Shown: positions 7,261 to 16,508, numbered from the stretch's first letter. The stretch is 64,000 nucleotides of DNA from Tolypothrix bouteillei VB521301 (GCF_000760695.4 NZ_JHEG04000002.1:372001-436000); one strand, 5' to 3'. Numbers and translations: made by a program. The notes: generated by a model not told the origin, from the letters alone.

Positions 7261-9540
7261 TTAACCATCCAACAGCGCATAAGCCTCGTTAATTAACCTC
7301 ATTTTCTCTTGAGCCTGTTTTTGCTGTTGTGGATTATTCATAAATAGATCGGGATGCCATTTTTTCACTAAAGTTCGATACGCCTGTTTCACCTCAGACT
7401 GCGAAGCACCAGGGTGCAAACCCAAAATAGTATAAGCATTTTGAATTTTTTCTTTATCTGTCTGTGCTGATGGTTGATTTGGTACTTTGTTACTTTGAGT
7501 GGATTTTTGTTGCTGGCTCGCTTGAGAACTCGATGAAGCCATGTTTGCTTTCATCTGTGCTATTTCTTCATCAATTTCCCAAGCACGGAATTTTACTTCT
7601 ACGTCTTTCACATTAGGAGGTGGAGGTGATGGAATTCGCGCAGATCCAGCAAAATTCCTCTTATCTCCCTTGTCTTCCTTGTATCCCTTATCTCCCCTGT
7701 CTCCCTTGTATCCCTTATCTCCCTTGTCCCCCTTATCTCCCTTATCCCCTTGTCCCCTTGTCCCTACTTCCTCCTTGACCCCCTTACCTGATTGACGGTA
7801 TACCGATCGCAAATCTTGGGGTTTAGGCATTGTCGCTGCCATTTTTACTTCAGGAGGAATGGGAATTTTCAAAGTTTTTTCTAACTGTTCGTGCAACTGA
7901 TATAATCCATTTTGTAACTGCCATAATTCCTGGCGCTTTTGAGTTATTTCCAAAGGCTCTTGTTCTTTACCTTCTGAAAAATAAATGATTTTGGCAGAAT
8001 TTTTCTCACATTCACTTAGTATAGATAATCCGCGATCGCTGAGACAAATCAAATAGCTATCAACAGCATCAAGACAAAGTTTTGCAACTTGTTGATGGTA
8101 AGATTCCTTTGTTGTTTTTTCACCCTCTTGTTGTATTTTCTTATTCACTAAATAGGAAATACTGCCAACAACAGCAGCACCTATAGGACCGCCTAACAGC
8201 CAACCTATACCACCTCCAACAGCTACCGAACCCGGTTCGCTCAAAATCTCAGAACTCCCTGGCTGAGGAGGTAAAATCACTTTTGGTTCATCCGGTAAAG
8301 GAATTAGTAAATCCTCTGGACGTTCTTCTTGAAAAAATTCGTATGCTTGGTACAGCCATTTCACTATATCTTGTTGTAACTCTTTCAAATCTTTTTTCAG
8401 AGTCTCTCGCTCCCAATTTTTAAAATTACCTTGTGCGAGTGCAACGGCTGCATCAGCCTGGTACTTATCTCGTAAACTGGGTAAAGCTAACCAATCGCGT
8501 AACTTAGACAGACTAGCAGCAAAGCCTTTTTTGATGAGTTGTTCTGCACGGATTTTTATTTCATTTTTAGCCTTCTGTTTTTCATCAAATACTTTGATTT
8601 CACTTTGCAAGGGAGTTATTTTTACTTGTAACGCTTGTTGAACTTGAAAAGCTAGAGGTTCTACTCTTGGCAAACGTACTTTTTGGCTATTTTGTTGAAA
8701 GATTGACACAATATTTTGCAAAGCAGATTCAAAAGTAACTAAACCGCTACTACTAGCGGCTGCAACATCTCCTTTGAGTCTTGCTCTTAACGCAGGTAAA
8801 GCATCAACACGATATAAATTGCTAAAACCAGGCGGTAAGTCTGCTCTAAAACTTTCAGCGACAAACCGCAAGCGATTTTGGACTTGTTTTTGGTCTTCTG
8901 GCTCGAGTAAATTAATAAAATTAGCAACAAAAATAACTGTTTTAATACCCCGTTCTAATAACCAATCCCGTAAGTTTTCTCTTTCTCCTAAAGTCATTAA
9001 CTTGCGAGCATCAAGAAGTTGTACGACGAGATCTGCACTCAAAAGTTGTTGGCGAACTAAATTATCTTGTTCTTCTCTGTCATTTGTTCCCGGTAAATCC
9101 AAAAATTCTACACCAGTATCTAAGAAGGGATGGGGACAAAAAACTTCTACGGACGCGACATCGCTTCGCATTCGCCTGTCATTATCTAAAACAGCAAATT
9201 GCTTTAAAACTTCAGTTCCGTTGCGATAAATTTCTGTTCCATCTGTTAGAAGAATCCGAGTTCTGAGGCTAGTTCCATATCTAACAATAATTGCAGCACC
9301 AGTTGTAGGAATCAAATCTATTGGCAAAGCACGATCGCCCAACATAGCATTGATTAGGGTAGACTTACCGTGATTAAACGGTCCAAAGACTGCAATCCGA
9401 AACTTGGGATAAGTGAGGTAATTGCAGAGAGCGAGCGTATCTTGATGCAGTTGCGATTTAGAATCTAAATCGAGCAAAGCAGATACCGATTTTAGAGCAT
9501 CTGCTAGTTGTTGGTAATCTTCTTTTTGCTGTGGTTGCAT
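7261..9540 (-). CDS. Dynamin-like GTPase with C-terminal J domain
   Basis: 759 residues. The N-terminal half is a dynamin-type GTPase: P-loop GPFNHGKS at 53-60, switch threonines at 79-80 (PTTG), DLPG at 148-151. The G4 position reads NFIN at 207-210, where NKxD/NxxD is expected, so the guanine-selecting Asp appears replaced by Asn. A glycine-rich hydrophobic hairpin near 445-475 resembles a membrane-inserting paddle. After a low-complexity [GDK] repeat near 600-625, the last 65 residues are a DnaJ J domain with its HPD motif ('KKWHPDLF'), which would stimulate an Hsp70. It is the third gene of the dynamin operon, 54 bases after BDLP, and would act on membranes with its neighbour. Confidence 0.9.
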   Translation of the reverse strand: MQPQQKEDYQQLADALKSVSALLDLDSKSQLHQDTLALCNYLTYPKFRIAVFGPFNHGKSTLINAMLGDRALPIDLIPTTGAAIIVRYGTSLRTRILLTDGTEIYRNGTEVLKQFAVLDNDRRMRSDVASVEVFCPHPFLDTGVEFLDLPGTNDREEQDNLVRQQLLSADLVVQLLDARKLMTLGERENLRDWLLERGIKTVIFVANFINLLEPEDQKQVQNRLRFVAESFRADLPPGFSNLYRVDALPALRARLKGDVAAASSSGLVTFESALQNIVSIFQQNSQKVRLPRVEPLAFQVQQALQVKITPLQSEIKVFDEKQKAKNEIKIRAEQLIKKGFAASLSKLRDWLALPSLRDKYQADAAVALAQGNFKNWERETLKKDLKELQQDIVKWLYQAYEFFQEERPEDLLIPLPDEPKVILPPQPGSSEILSEPGSVAVGGGIGWLLGGPIGAAVVGSISYLVNKKIQQEGEKTTKESYHQQVAKLCLDAVDSYLICLSDRGLSILSECEKNSAKIIYFSEGKEQEPLEITQKRQELWQLQNGLYQLHEQLEKTLKIPIPPEVKMAATMPKPQDLRSVYRQSGKGVKEEVGTRGQGDKGDKGDKGDKGYKGDRGDKGYKEDKGDKRNFAGSARIPSPPPPNVKDVEVKFRAWEIDEEIAQMKANMASSSSQASQQQKSTQSNKVPNQPSAQTDKEKIQNAYTILGLHPGASQSEVKQAYRTLVKKWHPDLFMNNPQQQKQAQEKMRLINEAYALLDG
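7660..7764. repeat. Pyrimidine-rich tandem repeat inside the dynamin-J gene
   Basis: The plus strand is a run of CTTATCTCC / CTTGTCTCC / CTTGTATCC-type 9-base units, which on the coding strand give repeated Gly-Asp-Lys triplets. The same unit type appears in spacers at about 12181-12222 and 44680-44735, so this looks like a dispersed repeat family lodged in frame within a coding region. Confidence 0.8.
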
Positions 9541-9594
9541 ACTTTTCTTCTCTTTGTTTTCTCGTTCCCAGACTCAACCTGGGAACAAGTAAAG

Positions 9595-11676
9595 CTAACT
9601 GTAGTAAGCTAATAAATTGTTGTAAGCTGACTCAACTGTCTGCATTTGAGCAAAGATGTCTTCTTCTAACTTTTTCAACCGCTTCAATTCAGTTTCGCGA
9701 TCGATTTCGCGAGTTTCCTTTTGCTTGAGCAAATTGTCCAACTCCGATTTTCGAGCGGAGATATCATCATTAATCCGCGTGCTGACTTCTTTTTCATAAG
9801 AGTCAAAGCACTCTTTTACAGCTTTATGAACGGTATGCCATTGCTCTTGGGCGACTTGTGGCAAATACTTCACTAACTCTTTCTTTGCTGTTTTGACTAA
9901 CTCTTTACGTGCTTGATCTGCTTGCAAAAAGCCAACACCCAACCCCAGCAAAGCAAATCCAATAGGTCCGAGGAAAACACCCGTGACAGCTGTAATTATC
10001 CCACCAATGCCAATCACAGTAAAGTAATTTAACAGGATATTTTTCCAGTCAAAACCAGCACCAGCCATGGCTACACCAGCTAGGTTACCGCGAGATAGGG
10101 ATAACAATCCCATCGCCCACTTCGCCCAACCAGGAGAATTATCTTCTTCAGTTGTGGTATTCGTGTTAACTTTGACTTTTTCTCCTGTCAATTGTTCTGT
10201 GATTCTGTCTGTAACTTGATTGTAAGATGCACCATACTGTGCTGCACTTCTGGAAAGTTGGGCAAAAGCAGCACTGATGTCTTTTTCTGCTGTTAAAGTC
10301 CACGCAGCAGATTTATCGGTGATATATTGTTCAAAAGCTTTTTGCAATGCGATGTTAAACGCTTCTCGTTTCCCACTGCTAAGAAAATCAAACAGATTTA
10401 ATTCTGGCTGATAGCGGAGAAAATCTGTTTCAAAAGTATTTCCCAAGCCCAAAACGTAGTCGCGGAACGAATCCGCCACAGCTTTAGATTTGGTGTCACT
10501 GGTATTTCTGATTTCTTGCTGAAATTGGTCTCGGATACTGGTGAGTTTTTTGAATTCGGGTTCTACAGAGTTAATTCTTGTTCGCAATTGGTTGACATCT
10601 TGGTCAAGTAAGAGGATTCTTCTTTCGATCGCTTCGCGAGTGCGATTGCATGCTTGTCTTGCTAGTGTTCTAACTTGGCGCAGTTCTGCGATCGCTCTTT
10701 CACGAGTCAGAAAAGTATTCAGCGAACCCGTAAATTCAGGAATGCCAGTTCCCTCTAACGAAGCCTGAGAATTTTTCAATCTGCGGCGCAGTGCTTGAAT
10801 GGAAGAAATTTCAAACACTCGTTCATCATAGATATCGTGACCATCCACATAACAGTATTCCGATAAATTAGCCCGGAAAACTTGCCTCAATCTATCCTCA
10901 GCAGATTTTAATTCTTCGGCGTCGTCAGGGTCAATCAAAGATTCCTTGACTTGATCCCAAGCATTAATAAGAAAGAAAACTGACAGCCCCCGACCTTTGA
11001 TATAATTTTCTAGATAGCGTCTTTCTCCAAGAGTACAAGGTTGCGATGCTCTCATCACAAACAAAATGGCATGACAGTTATTAACGTAACCCAACGATAA
11101 TTCGTTTCTTGCTTCTGTATCATTCAATCCTGGGCTATCAACAATTTCAATCCCCTTTTCAAGTAGAGGCAAAGGATACTCAACCACTGCATAATCAACA
11201 TCTGGGAAAGCTTGCTTTTTCTCTTGCTCTAGTTTTTTTGCTTCTTGTGGATCGATAGTATATTTAAATTTAAAGTTTTGAAAATCTAACTGTTGCGGGC
11301 TTTTGCCATCATTATAATAGACAGTGACTTTTTTTTCCGCTCCATGGCGTAAAACTGTTAATACCGCCGTACAGGGATTGACATCACTTGGTAACAAATT
11401 TTCACCTAATAAGGCATTCAGTAAGGTACTTTTACCCCGTTTCATATCTCCCAAAACGAGTAAGCGAAAAACACCAGTGTGGAGATTTTTAGTAGCTACT
11501 TTAATATCTTCAATATCGCGTTCTAAACTGAGTTTTCCAGATGTTGTATCTCCAGCGACTTCCGCTCGCTCGATTGTGTCAGCTATTTTATTTAAAGCAA
11601 CAGCAACTTCTGAGCGAACTTGTACGACACGCTCTAAGTCATTGAGAAATGTATCAGTTCCTACTTGAGCAACCAT
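9595..11676 (-). CDS. bdlP: Bacterial dynamin-like protein (BDLP)
   Basis: 693 residues, the same length as the structurally solved Nostoc punctiforme BDLP, and closely similar to it as I remember that sequence. The GTPase has P-loop GDMKRGKS (76-83), switch Thr 103, DSPG (180-183) and a canonical G4 NAWD (238-241). Long helices of the neck and trunk follow, with the hydrophobic paddle ('FTVIGIGGIITAVTGVFLG') near 550-600 and the C-terminal trunk helix. BDLP binds membranes through the paddle and polymerises on and curves lipid bilayers in a nucleotide-dependent way. The ATG lies 2 bases after the stop of the small coiled-coil/membrane protein, so translation is probably coupled. Gene symbol by analogy. 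Confidence 0.95.
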   Translation of the reverse strand: MVAQVGTDTFLNDLERVVQVRSEVAVALNKIADTIERAEVAGDTTSGKLSLERDIEDIKVATKNLHTGVFRLLVLGDMKRGKSTLLNALLGENLLPSDVNPCTAVLTVLRHGAEKKVTVYYNDGKSPQQLDFQNFKFKYTIDPQEAKKLEQEKKQAFPDVDYAVVEYPLPLLEKGIEIVDSPGLNDTEARNELSLGYVNNCHAILFVMRASQPCTLGERRYLENYIKGRGLSVFFLINAWDQVKESLIDPDDAEELKSAEDRLRQVFRANLSEYCYVDGHDIYDERVFEISSIQALRRRLKNSQASLEGTGIPEFTGSLNTFLTRERAIAELRQVRTLARQACNRTREAIERRILLLDQDVNQLRTRINSVEPEFKKLTSIRDQFQQEIRNTSDTKSKAVADSFRDYVLGLGNTFETDFLRYQPELNLFDFLSSGKREAFNIALQKAFEQYITDKSAAWTLTAEKDISAAFAQLSRSAAQYGASYNQVTDRITEQLTGEKVKVNTNTTTEEDNSPGWAKWAMGLLSLSRGNLAGVAMAGAGFDWKNILLNYFTVIGIGGIITAVTGVFLGPIGFALLGLGVGFLQADQARKELVKTAKKELVKYLPQVAQEQWHTVHKAVKECFDSYEKEVSTRINDDISARKSELDNLLKQKETREIDRETELKRLKKLEEDIFAQMQTVESAYNNLLAYYS

Positions 11677-11678
11677 GT

Positions 11679-12017
11679 TTATTTTTTCCTAAAAATATTT
11701 TTACTTGTTGGGTCGAAAAAGAGTTTATATGTAACAAATCCAAGCAACCCAACAATGACAATTCCTGCTAAAACTGATGCGACCTTGACAGCAACGATCG
11801 CTAGAACTCCAAGCGCAAATAATTTAGCTCCTAAAATAGCTTTTTTTTGCCAGGGTTTATCAAACTTGTCAGGCTGATGCTTTACAGTTTGATAAACCTC
11901 AGCATTGTCAGCATTCATTTGATTTTCTAACTCACGCAGTCTCAGTTCTGTCTCTTTTTCCCGGAGTTGACGCTCAACCCGTTCTAAGTCTTTATACTTA
12001 TCTTCTGGAGATTTCAC
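11679..12017 (-). CDS. Small coiled-coil membrane protein, first gene of dynamin operon
   Basis: 112 residues; family not recognised. Residues about 5-38 are highly charged and heptad-like ('LERVERQLREKETELRLREL'), a likely coiled coil. After a hinge, residues about 62-102 hold two closely spaced hydrophobic segments ('LFALGVLAIVAVKVASVLAG' then 'IVIVGLLGFVTYKLFF'), ending with a basic tail. It is followed after 2 bases by BDLP and then the dynamin-J gene, so it is a candidate membrane anchor or recruiter for the dynamins. That role is inferred from position only. Confidence 0.75.
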   Translation of the reverse strand: MKSPEDKYKDLERVERQLREKETELRLRELENQMNADNAEVYQTVKHQPDKFDKPWQKKAILGAKLFALGVLAIVAVKVASVLAGIVIVGLLGFVTYKLFFDPTSKNIFRKK

Positions 12018-12502
12018 CCTTGGTTACTCCAATCAATTAGGATAATATCAGCACTAAAAATGGATGATAAGTAAAATAACTTACAAACAGTTAGAGTAAC
12101 ATCAGTGCAAGTACTGTTTTTGTTCTCATGAGATCCCCGGCTTCTTCCGAAACCAGAGATATTGCAATCCTATTTGAAATCCGGACAAGGGAGACAAGGA
12201 AGACAAGGAGGACGAGGAAGATGTGTTTGTAACTCAGTGAGGACTGCTGCAGAGTATCAGAGACAAAATACTAGCACCACAAGAGATTTTAAGATATTTT
12301 TTATTCACAAGCCTCCAGTCGCAACAGGAACAACCCTGACAACGACAACATCAATATCGATTTTCGGGTTGTGTAAAGAAAAGAGAAAAAAATTAGTCGC
12401 TTGTAGTTACGATGCATGGGTCCGCCACCTTTGCGTGCTACAGGCACAGACAGCACAACTACAAACGGCATATCAGTGTTGACCAAAACACGATTTCAGT
12501 TG
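12018..12502. other. Intergenic region with dispersed repeats
   Basis: No gene is supported. At 12164-12190 is a dispersed repeat (GCAATCCTATTTGAAATCCG and following ACAAGG) that recurs inverted at 59171-59197. It runs straight into a purine-rich GGAGACAAGGAAGACAAGG tract (to about 12222) of the same class as the repeat inside the dynamin-J gene. The rest shows no RNA gene or promoter I can defend, although it must hold the dynamin operon promoter near 12020-12100. Confidence 0.6.
12164..12190 (+). repeat. Dispersed repeat, copy 1
   Basis: This 27-base element starts GCAATCCTATTTGAAATCCG and differs from the inverted copy at 59171-59197 at two positions. In both cases it adjoins a GACAAGG/CTCCTTG tract, so the two elements may have spread together. 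Confidence 0.7.
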
Positions 12503-13049
12503 TTAGCGATCGCTGTTGCGAAATCTCGCTAACAAATCTTCACGCGACAAGTTAGGCAATTGTAATAACAAAGCAGCATACTCTTGTAAAGGTAAATCAA
12601 CGATTGGCTGAATTACAGCTGCTAATTCCTCATCCACGGTTCCAAACCGCCCTCTCAGCACAGTATCTATTGTCAGGCAACGGTCTGCTTGAACTCCTTG
12701 TTGGATTCCTTGTTCTCTAGCTTCCGCAAGCCGTTGTTCGTAAACAGGTGATAACTGCATAATTAATTCCCTCTCCTCTTGGTCTAAATCTTGTTTGAGT
12801 TCTAGAATTGTCTTCAGACTACTTAATAAATCTAGCGCCACTTCTCGCAAGGGATTATCCTCAGATAACGCTTGCAGTTCTTGGATAGCTTGTTGCTGTA
12901 CCTTTCCTTTCCCCAAAATCCTCAGCCATGTGTTTCTTCCGTAGGTGGTAACTGATGAATTGCAACAATTGCTGCTCGATACCACTCGCCAAACAAATAA
13001 ACTTTTTGAGATAATTTTTGGTAAATTGGTCGTAAAGAAATCTTGTCAT
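12503..13049 (-). pseudogene. Rpn-like cyanobacterial nuclease gene, internally deleted and frameshifted
   Basis: The first codons (from 13049, 'MTRFLYDQFTKNYL') match the N-terminus of a common cyanobacterial PD-(D/E)XK family often annotated with DUF4351. The frame then jumps straight to what is normally the C-terminal third, 'LRILGKGKVQQQAI' through 'ELIMQLSPVYEQRLAEAREQG', which lies in another frame (open from about 12985 to 12503). The nuclease core between them is missing. The C-terminal frame could still be translated from the GTG at 12985 as a 160-residue protein, but without a catalytic domain. I read this as a decayed gene with an internal deletion of several hundred bases and a frame change. 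Confidence 0.7.
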
Positions 13050-13170
13050 GTTTTTGTCGTAGGAAAATTGCTATCAAACTTTATTGAGGACATCAGTAAA
13101 TTGTGGCAGTTTCCTACGATTTTATTACACAGTGTATCTGTAGTTCTTTCTCGCCCTGCATAGCTAATGC

Positions 13171-13214
13171 GAGGCGGAGCCTCTGGATGTACATTCCCAG
13201 GCGGAGCCTGGGAA
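13171..13214. repeat. Two small palindromes with GGCGGAGCC core
   Basis: GAGGC-GGA-GCCTC at 13171-13183 and TTCCCAGGC-GGA-GCCTGGGAA at 13194-13214 are perfect hairpins sharing one core. Such hairpins are scattered through Nostocales spacers; here they lie downstream of argG. Confidence 0.7.
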
Positions 13215-13285
13215 CGAGAGGAGGGACGTACTTTGGGAAACTTTGCTGTGAAAAAGGAACATTCCCAACTCCCTACTCCCTTTGT

Positions 13286-14485
13286 CTACCTTTCCTGCTG
13301 CGCCCAAATACGTGTTGGAAGCCCCCAAACGTAAATGAAACCTTCAGCTGCTTTGTGGTCAAATTTATCCTCAGCACCGTAGGTAGCCAAATCAGGAGTG
13401 TAAAGGCTATTCTCGGAGGTTCGCCCAACAATAGTGGCATTCCCTTTGAAAAGTTTTACCCGTACAGTTCCAGAAACCCGCTCTTGTGTCTTCTGAATGA
13501 AAGCATCTAAGGCTGTTTTGAGTGGACTGTACCACAGACCATTGTAAACCAATTGGCTGTATGTCTCTTCAATACCACGCTTGTAGTGCGTTACATCTGC
13601 GGTTAAAGTTAAGCTCTCCAAATCCCTATGTGCTTGAATTAACACGGTCATGGCAGGAGCTTCGTATATTTCCCGCGATTTTATACCTACCAAGCGGTTT
13701 TCTATCATGTCAATGCGTCCAACTCCGTGGTTTCCTACCACCTGGTTTAGTTGTTCGATCAACTCTACTGGATTTTTGGGTTCGCCGTTGATTGCAGTAG
13801 GTATACCCCTAGTAAAACTAATTTCAACATACTCTGGCTCGTTGGGAGTATCTGCTATTGCCTTCGTCATCGCGTAGATTTCTTCAAGTGGTTCTACATT
13901 AGGGTCTTCCAAAACCCCTGCTTCTATACTCCTTCCAAGCAAGTTACGGTCAATGCTATAGGGTGAAGATTTTTTCACTGGTGCAGGAATACCATATCGT
14001 TCGCCATAGGCAATTGTTTCCTCACGGCTCATTCCCCATTCTCTTGCTGGTGCAAGTATCTTAAGATTGGGGTTGAGAGCAACAGTAGAAACATCAAAGC
14101 GCACCTGGTCGTTTCCTTTCCCAGTGCAACCGTGTGCGATCGCATCCGCTCCATATTTCACTGCTGTCTCTACTAACACCTTCACAATCAACGGACGGGC
14201 GAGAGCTGTTGCTAGGGGATACCGATTTTCATAGATAGCATTCGCTTGAATGGCTGGAAAAGCGTAATCCTTGACAAAACTTTCCTTAACATCCGCCACC
14301 AAAGATTCACTTGCACCGGATTTCAGTGCTTTTTCTTTGACTGGAGCTAATTCATCACCTTGTCCTAAATCTACGGCGAGAGCGATAACTTCTTCGACTC
14401 CCCACTCATGCTTGAGGTAGGGAATGCATACGGAAGTATCAACTCCGCCAGAATAAGCCAAAACCACCTTTTTTGCGCGACCCAT
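13286..14485 (-). CDS. argG: Argininosuccinate synthase
   Basis: 399 residues, full family length. It joins citrulline and aspartate with ATP to argininosuccinate in arginine synthesis. The N-terminal PP-loop ATP-pyrophosphatase motif '[11 protein letters not shown]' (about 9-19) is intact, as are '[12 protein letters not shown]' near 118 and '[13 protein letters not shown]' near 175, both characteristic of ArgG. The ATG at 14485 is preceded by a GGAGAG ribosome binding site. In Nostocales arginine also feeds cyanophycin, but no cyanophycin gene is nearby. The gene is transcribed alone. Confidence 0.98.
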   Translation of the reverse strand: MGRAKKVVLAYSGGVDTSVCIPYLKHEWGVEEVIALAVDLGQGDELAPVKEKALKSGASESLVADVKESFVKDYAFPAIQANAIYENRYPLATALARPLIVKVLVETAVKYGADAIAHGCTGKGNDQVRFDVSTVALNPNLKILAPAREWGMSREETIAYGERYGIPAPVKKSSPYSIDRNLLGRSIEAGVLEDPNVEPLEEIYAMTKAIADTPNEPEYVEISFTRGIPTAINGEPKNPVELIEQLNQVVGNHGVGRIDMIENRLVGIKSREIYEAPAMTVLIQAHRDLESLTLTADVTHYKRGIEETYSQLVYNGLWYSPLKTALDAFIQKTQERVSGTVRVKLFKGNATIVGRTSENSLYTPDLATYGAEDKFDHKAAEGFIYVWGLPTRIWAQQER

Positions 14486-14828
14486 TTATCTCTCCAGTTA
14501 GCAAATTAAAAGCAAAGCAATGAGTCATTATTTTACGTAATAAATTTTGCTTTTATACAAATTAAAAAATTTTAAGTATTTGTCATATAATATACATCAA
14601 TAATTAGTATCATATAATACTCTACAGAAAGTCATCTTCGCCCGTATCCTCACTCTCTTCTCTTACCTCTGCGCCCTCTGCGCCTCTGCGGTTAAATCAA
14701 TTATTTTTTAAACCACAGAGACACGGAGAGCGCAGAGAAATAGACGAACAATGCTCTCTAGAGCAAAATTTTACAAGTTATCTTGAAAGGGCTAGCAGTG
14801 CTAACCTCCTACACCAGTGAAAGAAGTG
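14486..14828. other. Intergenic spacer with long inverted repeat
   Basis: The spacer upstream of argG and downstream of the symporter is AT-rich near argG. It holds an inverted repeat at about 14668-14738, with CTCTGCGCCTCTGCGGTT opposed by AACCACAGAGACACGGAGAG across an AT loop. This 'CTCTGCG...CGCAGAG' palindrome is a commonly dispersed element in filamentous cyanobacteria and could also terminate symporter transcription. No gene is seen. Confidence 0.6.
14668..14738. repeat. Dispersed CTCTGCG/CGCAGAG inverted repeat
   Basis: The two arms pair imperfectly over about 25 bases around an A/T-rich loop (AAATCAATTATTTTTTAA). It lies about 90 bases past the end of the symporter gene. Confidence 0.65.
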
Positions 14829-16508
14829 TTAATGAACGGTTCTAACTCCTTGTTCTTCTTCAATCTCCGGGCTGCGTAAATCTTCTACCAATGCTTGAAT
14901 TTCCAAGGGTGGTGGGGGAGTCAAACGAGAAACCACAAGTGTGACAATCAAGTTGATAATCATGCCTAAAGTCCCAATCCCTTCTGCAGAAACTCCAAAG
15001 AACCAAGCTGGCATACCGAGAAACTTAACACCCACAATGTATACTATTGTGAAAATTAAACCAGTTAGCATACCTGCAATTGCGCCTTCTTTGTTGGTTC
15101 GCTTGTCGAAAATGCCCAGAATAATGACTGGGAAAAAGCTAGAGGCGGCTAAGCCAAAGGCGAAAGCAACAACTTGACCGACAAATCCGGGTGGATTGAC
15201 CCCAAAATATCCAGCAAGGACGAGGGACAAACCTACCATGATGCGTCCAACAAATAATCGTTTTTGTTCTGAGGCTTGCGGATCGACTATCCGATAGTAG
15301 ACATCATGAGCAATGGAACTGGAAATAACCAGCAACAAACCTGATGCTGTGGACAACGCAGCTGCCAAACCACCGGCTGCTACAAGAGCAATCACCCAAG
15401 GTGCTAGTTTGGCAACTTCTGGGGTGGATAGCACAATAATGTCTGGGTCAATTGTAATTTCGGTTTTGTCTTTTTGTGGGGCTAACTGAAAACGTCCATC
15501 ACCGTTCTTATCCTCAAAAGACAAGAGTTTTGTCTTTTCCCATTTGTTTGCCCAGTCTAACTGCCTCACTTGCTCAATTGTAGTGTTGTGCAGAGTATTG
15601 ATGAGATTGTAACGGGCAAACATGGAAAGGGCTGGAGCAGTGGTATAAAGAATGGCAATAAATAAGAGCGCCCAACCTGCTGAAAATCTAGCCGAGCGCA
15701 CGTCAGGTACTGTATAAAAACGTACTATCACATGGGGTAGTCCGGCAGTCCCTACCATCAGTGCAATAGTAATGAATAGTACGTCAATGGCGGACTTGTT
15801 CACAAATGCCTGGGTATACTCCTTAAACCCAAGGTCAACCTGGAGTTGATTGAGTTTACTGGCAATATCACTGAAGGTAAACGCAAACTGAGGAATGGGA
15901 TTACCTGTCAGTAACATGGCAATTGCGATCGCCGGAATCAAGTAAGCAACAATCAAGATGGCATATTGTGCAACTTGCGTCCAGGTGATGCCTTTCATAC
16001 CACCTAAGACGGAGAAAAACCCCACAATTACCATACCGATAATGACACCTGTATTGATATCCACTTGCAGAAAGCGGCTAAATACAATGCCCACTCCTCG
16101 CATTTGTCCGGCTACATAAGTAAGGGAGACAAATATGGCTGCTATCACCGCCACCAAACGAGCAACATTGGAGTAGTAGCGATCGCCTACAAAATCGGGG
16201 ACTGTATACTTACCAAACTTTCGGAGATATGGTGCTAACAGTAATGCCAGCAACACATATCCTCCTGTCCAACCCATGAGATAAATAGAGCCGTCATAGC
16301 CCAGAAAACTAATGAGACCCGCCATGGAAATAAACGAGGCTGCGGACATCCAATCAGCAGCTGTCGCTGCACCATTAGCAACGGAAGGAACCCCTCGATC
16401 TGCTACAAAAAAACCCTGACTATCCTTAACTCGTGATTGCCATCCAATGTAAAGATAGAGCAGGAAAGAAAGCCCGACTATTATAATCGTCCAAATTTCA
16501 ACTGACAC
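14829..16508 (-). CDS. Sodium:solute symporter, acetate/ActP-like (SSS family)
   Basis: 559 residues with about 13 hydrophobic segments, typical of the SSS family. 'GFFVADRGVPSVANGAATAADWMSAASF' (about 32-60; only its first part quoted matters) and 'RFYTVPDVRSAR' near 268 are signatures of the cation/acetate (ActP, VC_2705) subgroup, which imports short monocarboxylates with sodium. An insertion of about 50 hydrophilic residues near 315-365 includes 'DKNGDGRFQL', an EF-hand-like DxNxDG loop. It starts with GTG 9 bases after the DUF4212 gene, with GAGG upstream, so the two form one transcript and probably one transporter. Confidence 0.9.
   Translation of the reverse strand: MSVEIWTIIIVGLSFLLYLYIGWQSRVKDSQGFFVADRGVPSVANGAATAADWMSAASFISMAGLISFLGYDGSIYLMGWTGGYVLLALLLAPYLRKFGKYTVPDFVGDRYYSNVARLVAVIAAIFVSLTYVAGQMRGVGIVFSRFLQVDINTGVIIGMVIVGFFSVLGGMKGITWTQVAQYAILIVAYLIPAIAIAMLLTGNPIPQFAFTFSDIASKLNQLQVDLGFKEYTQAFVNKSAIDVLFITIALMVGTAGLPHVIVRFYTVPDVRSARFSAGWALLFIAILYTTAPALSMFARYNLINTLHNTTIEQVRQLDWANKWEKTKLLSFEDKNGDGRFQLAPQKDKTEITIDPDIIVLSTPEVAKLAPWVIALVAAGGLAAALSTASGLLLVISSSIAHDVYYRIVDPQASEQKRLFVGRIMVGLSLVLAGYFGVNPPGFVGQVVAFAFGLAASSFFPVIILGIFDKRTNKEGAIAGMLTGLIFTIVYIVGVKFLGMPAWFFGVSAEGIGTLGMIINLIVTLVVSRLTPPPPLEIQALVEDLRSPEIEEEQGVRTVH

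Noticed and set aside
8774..9229. Plus-strand frame opposite the dynamin-J gene
   Set aside because: Antisense shadow of the GTPase domain; composition is Ser/Lys-rich with no family features.
12162..12486. Frames on both strands upstream of the dynamin operon
   Set aside because: They are made up of repeat sequence and have no domain, signal peptide or ribosome site.
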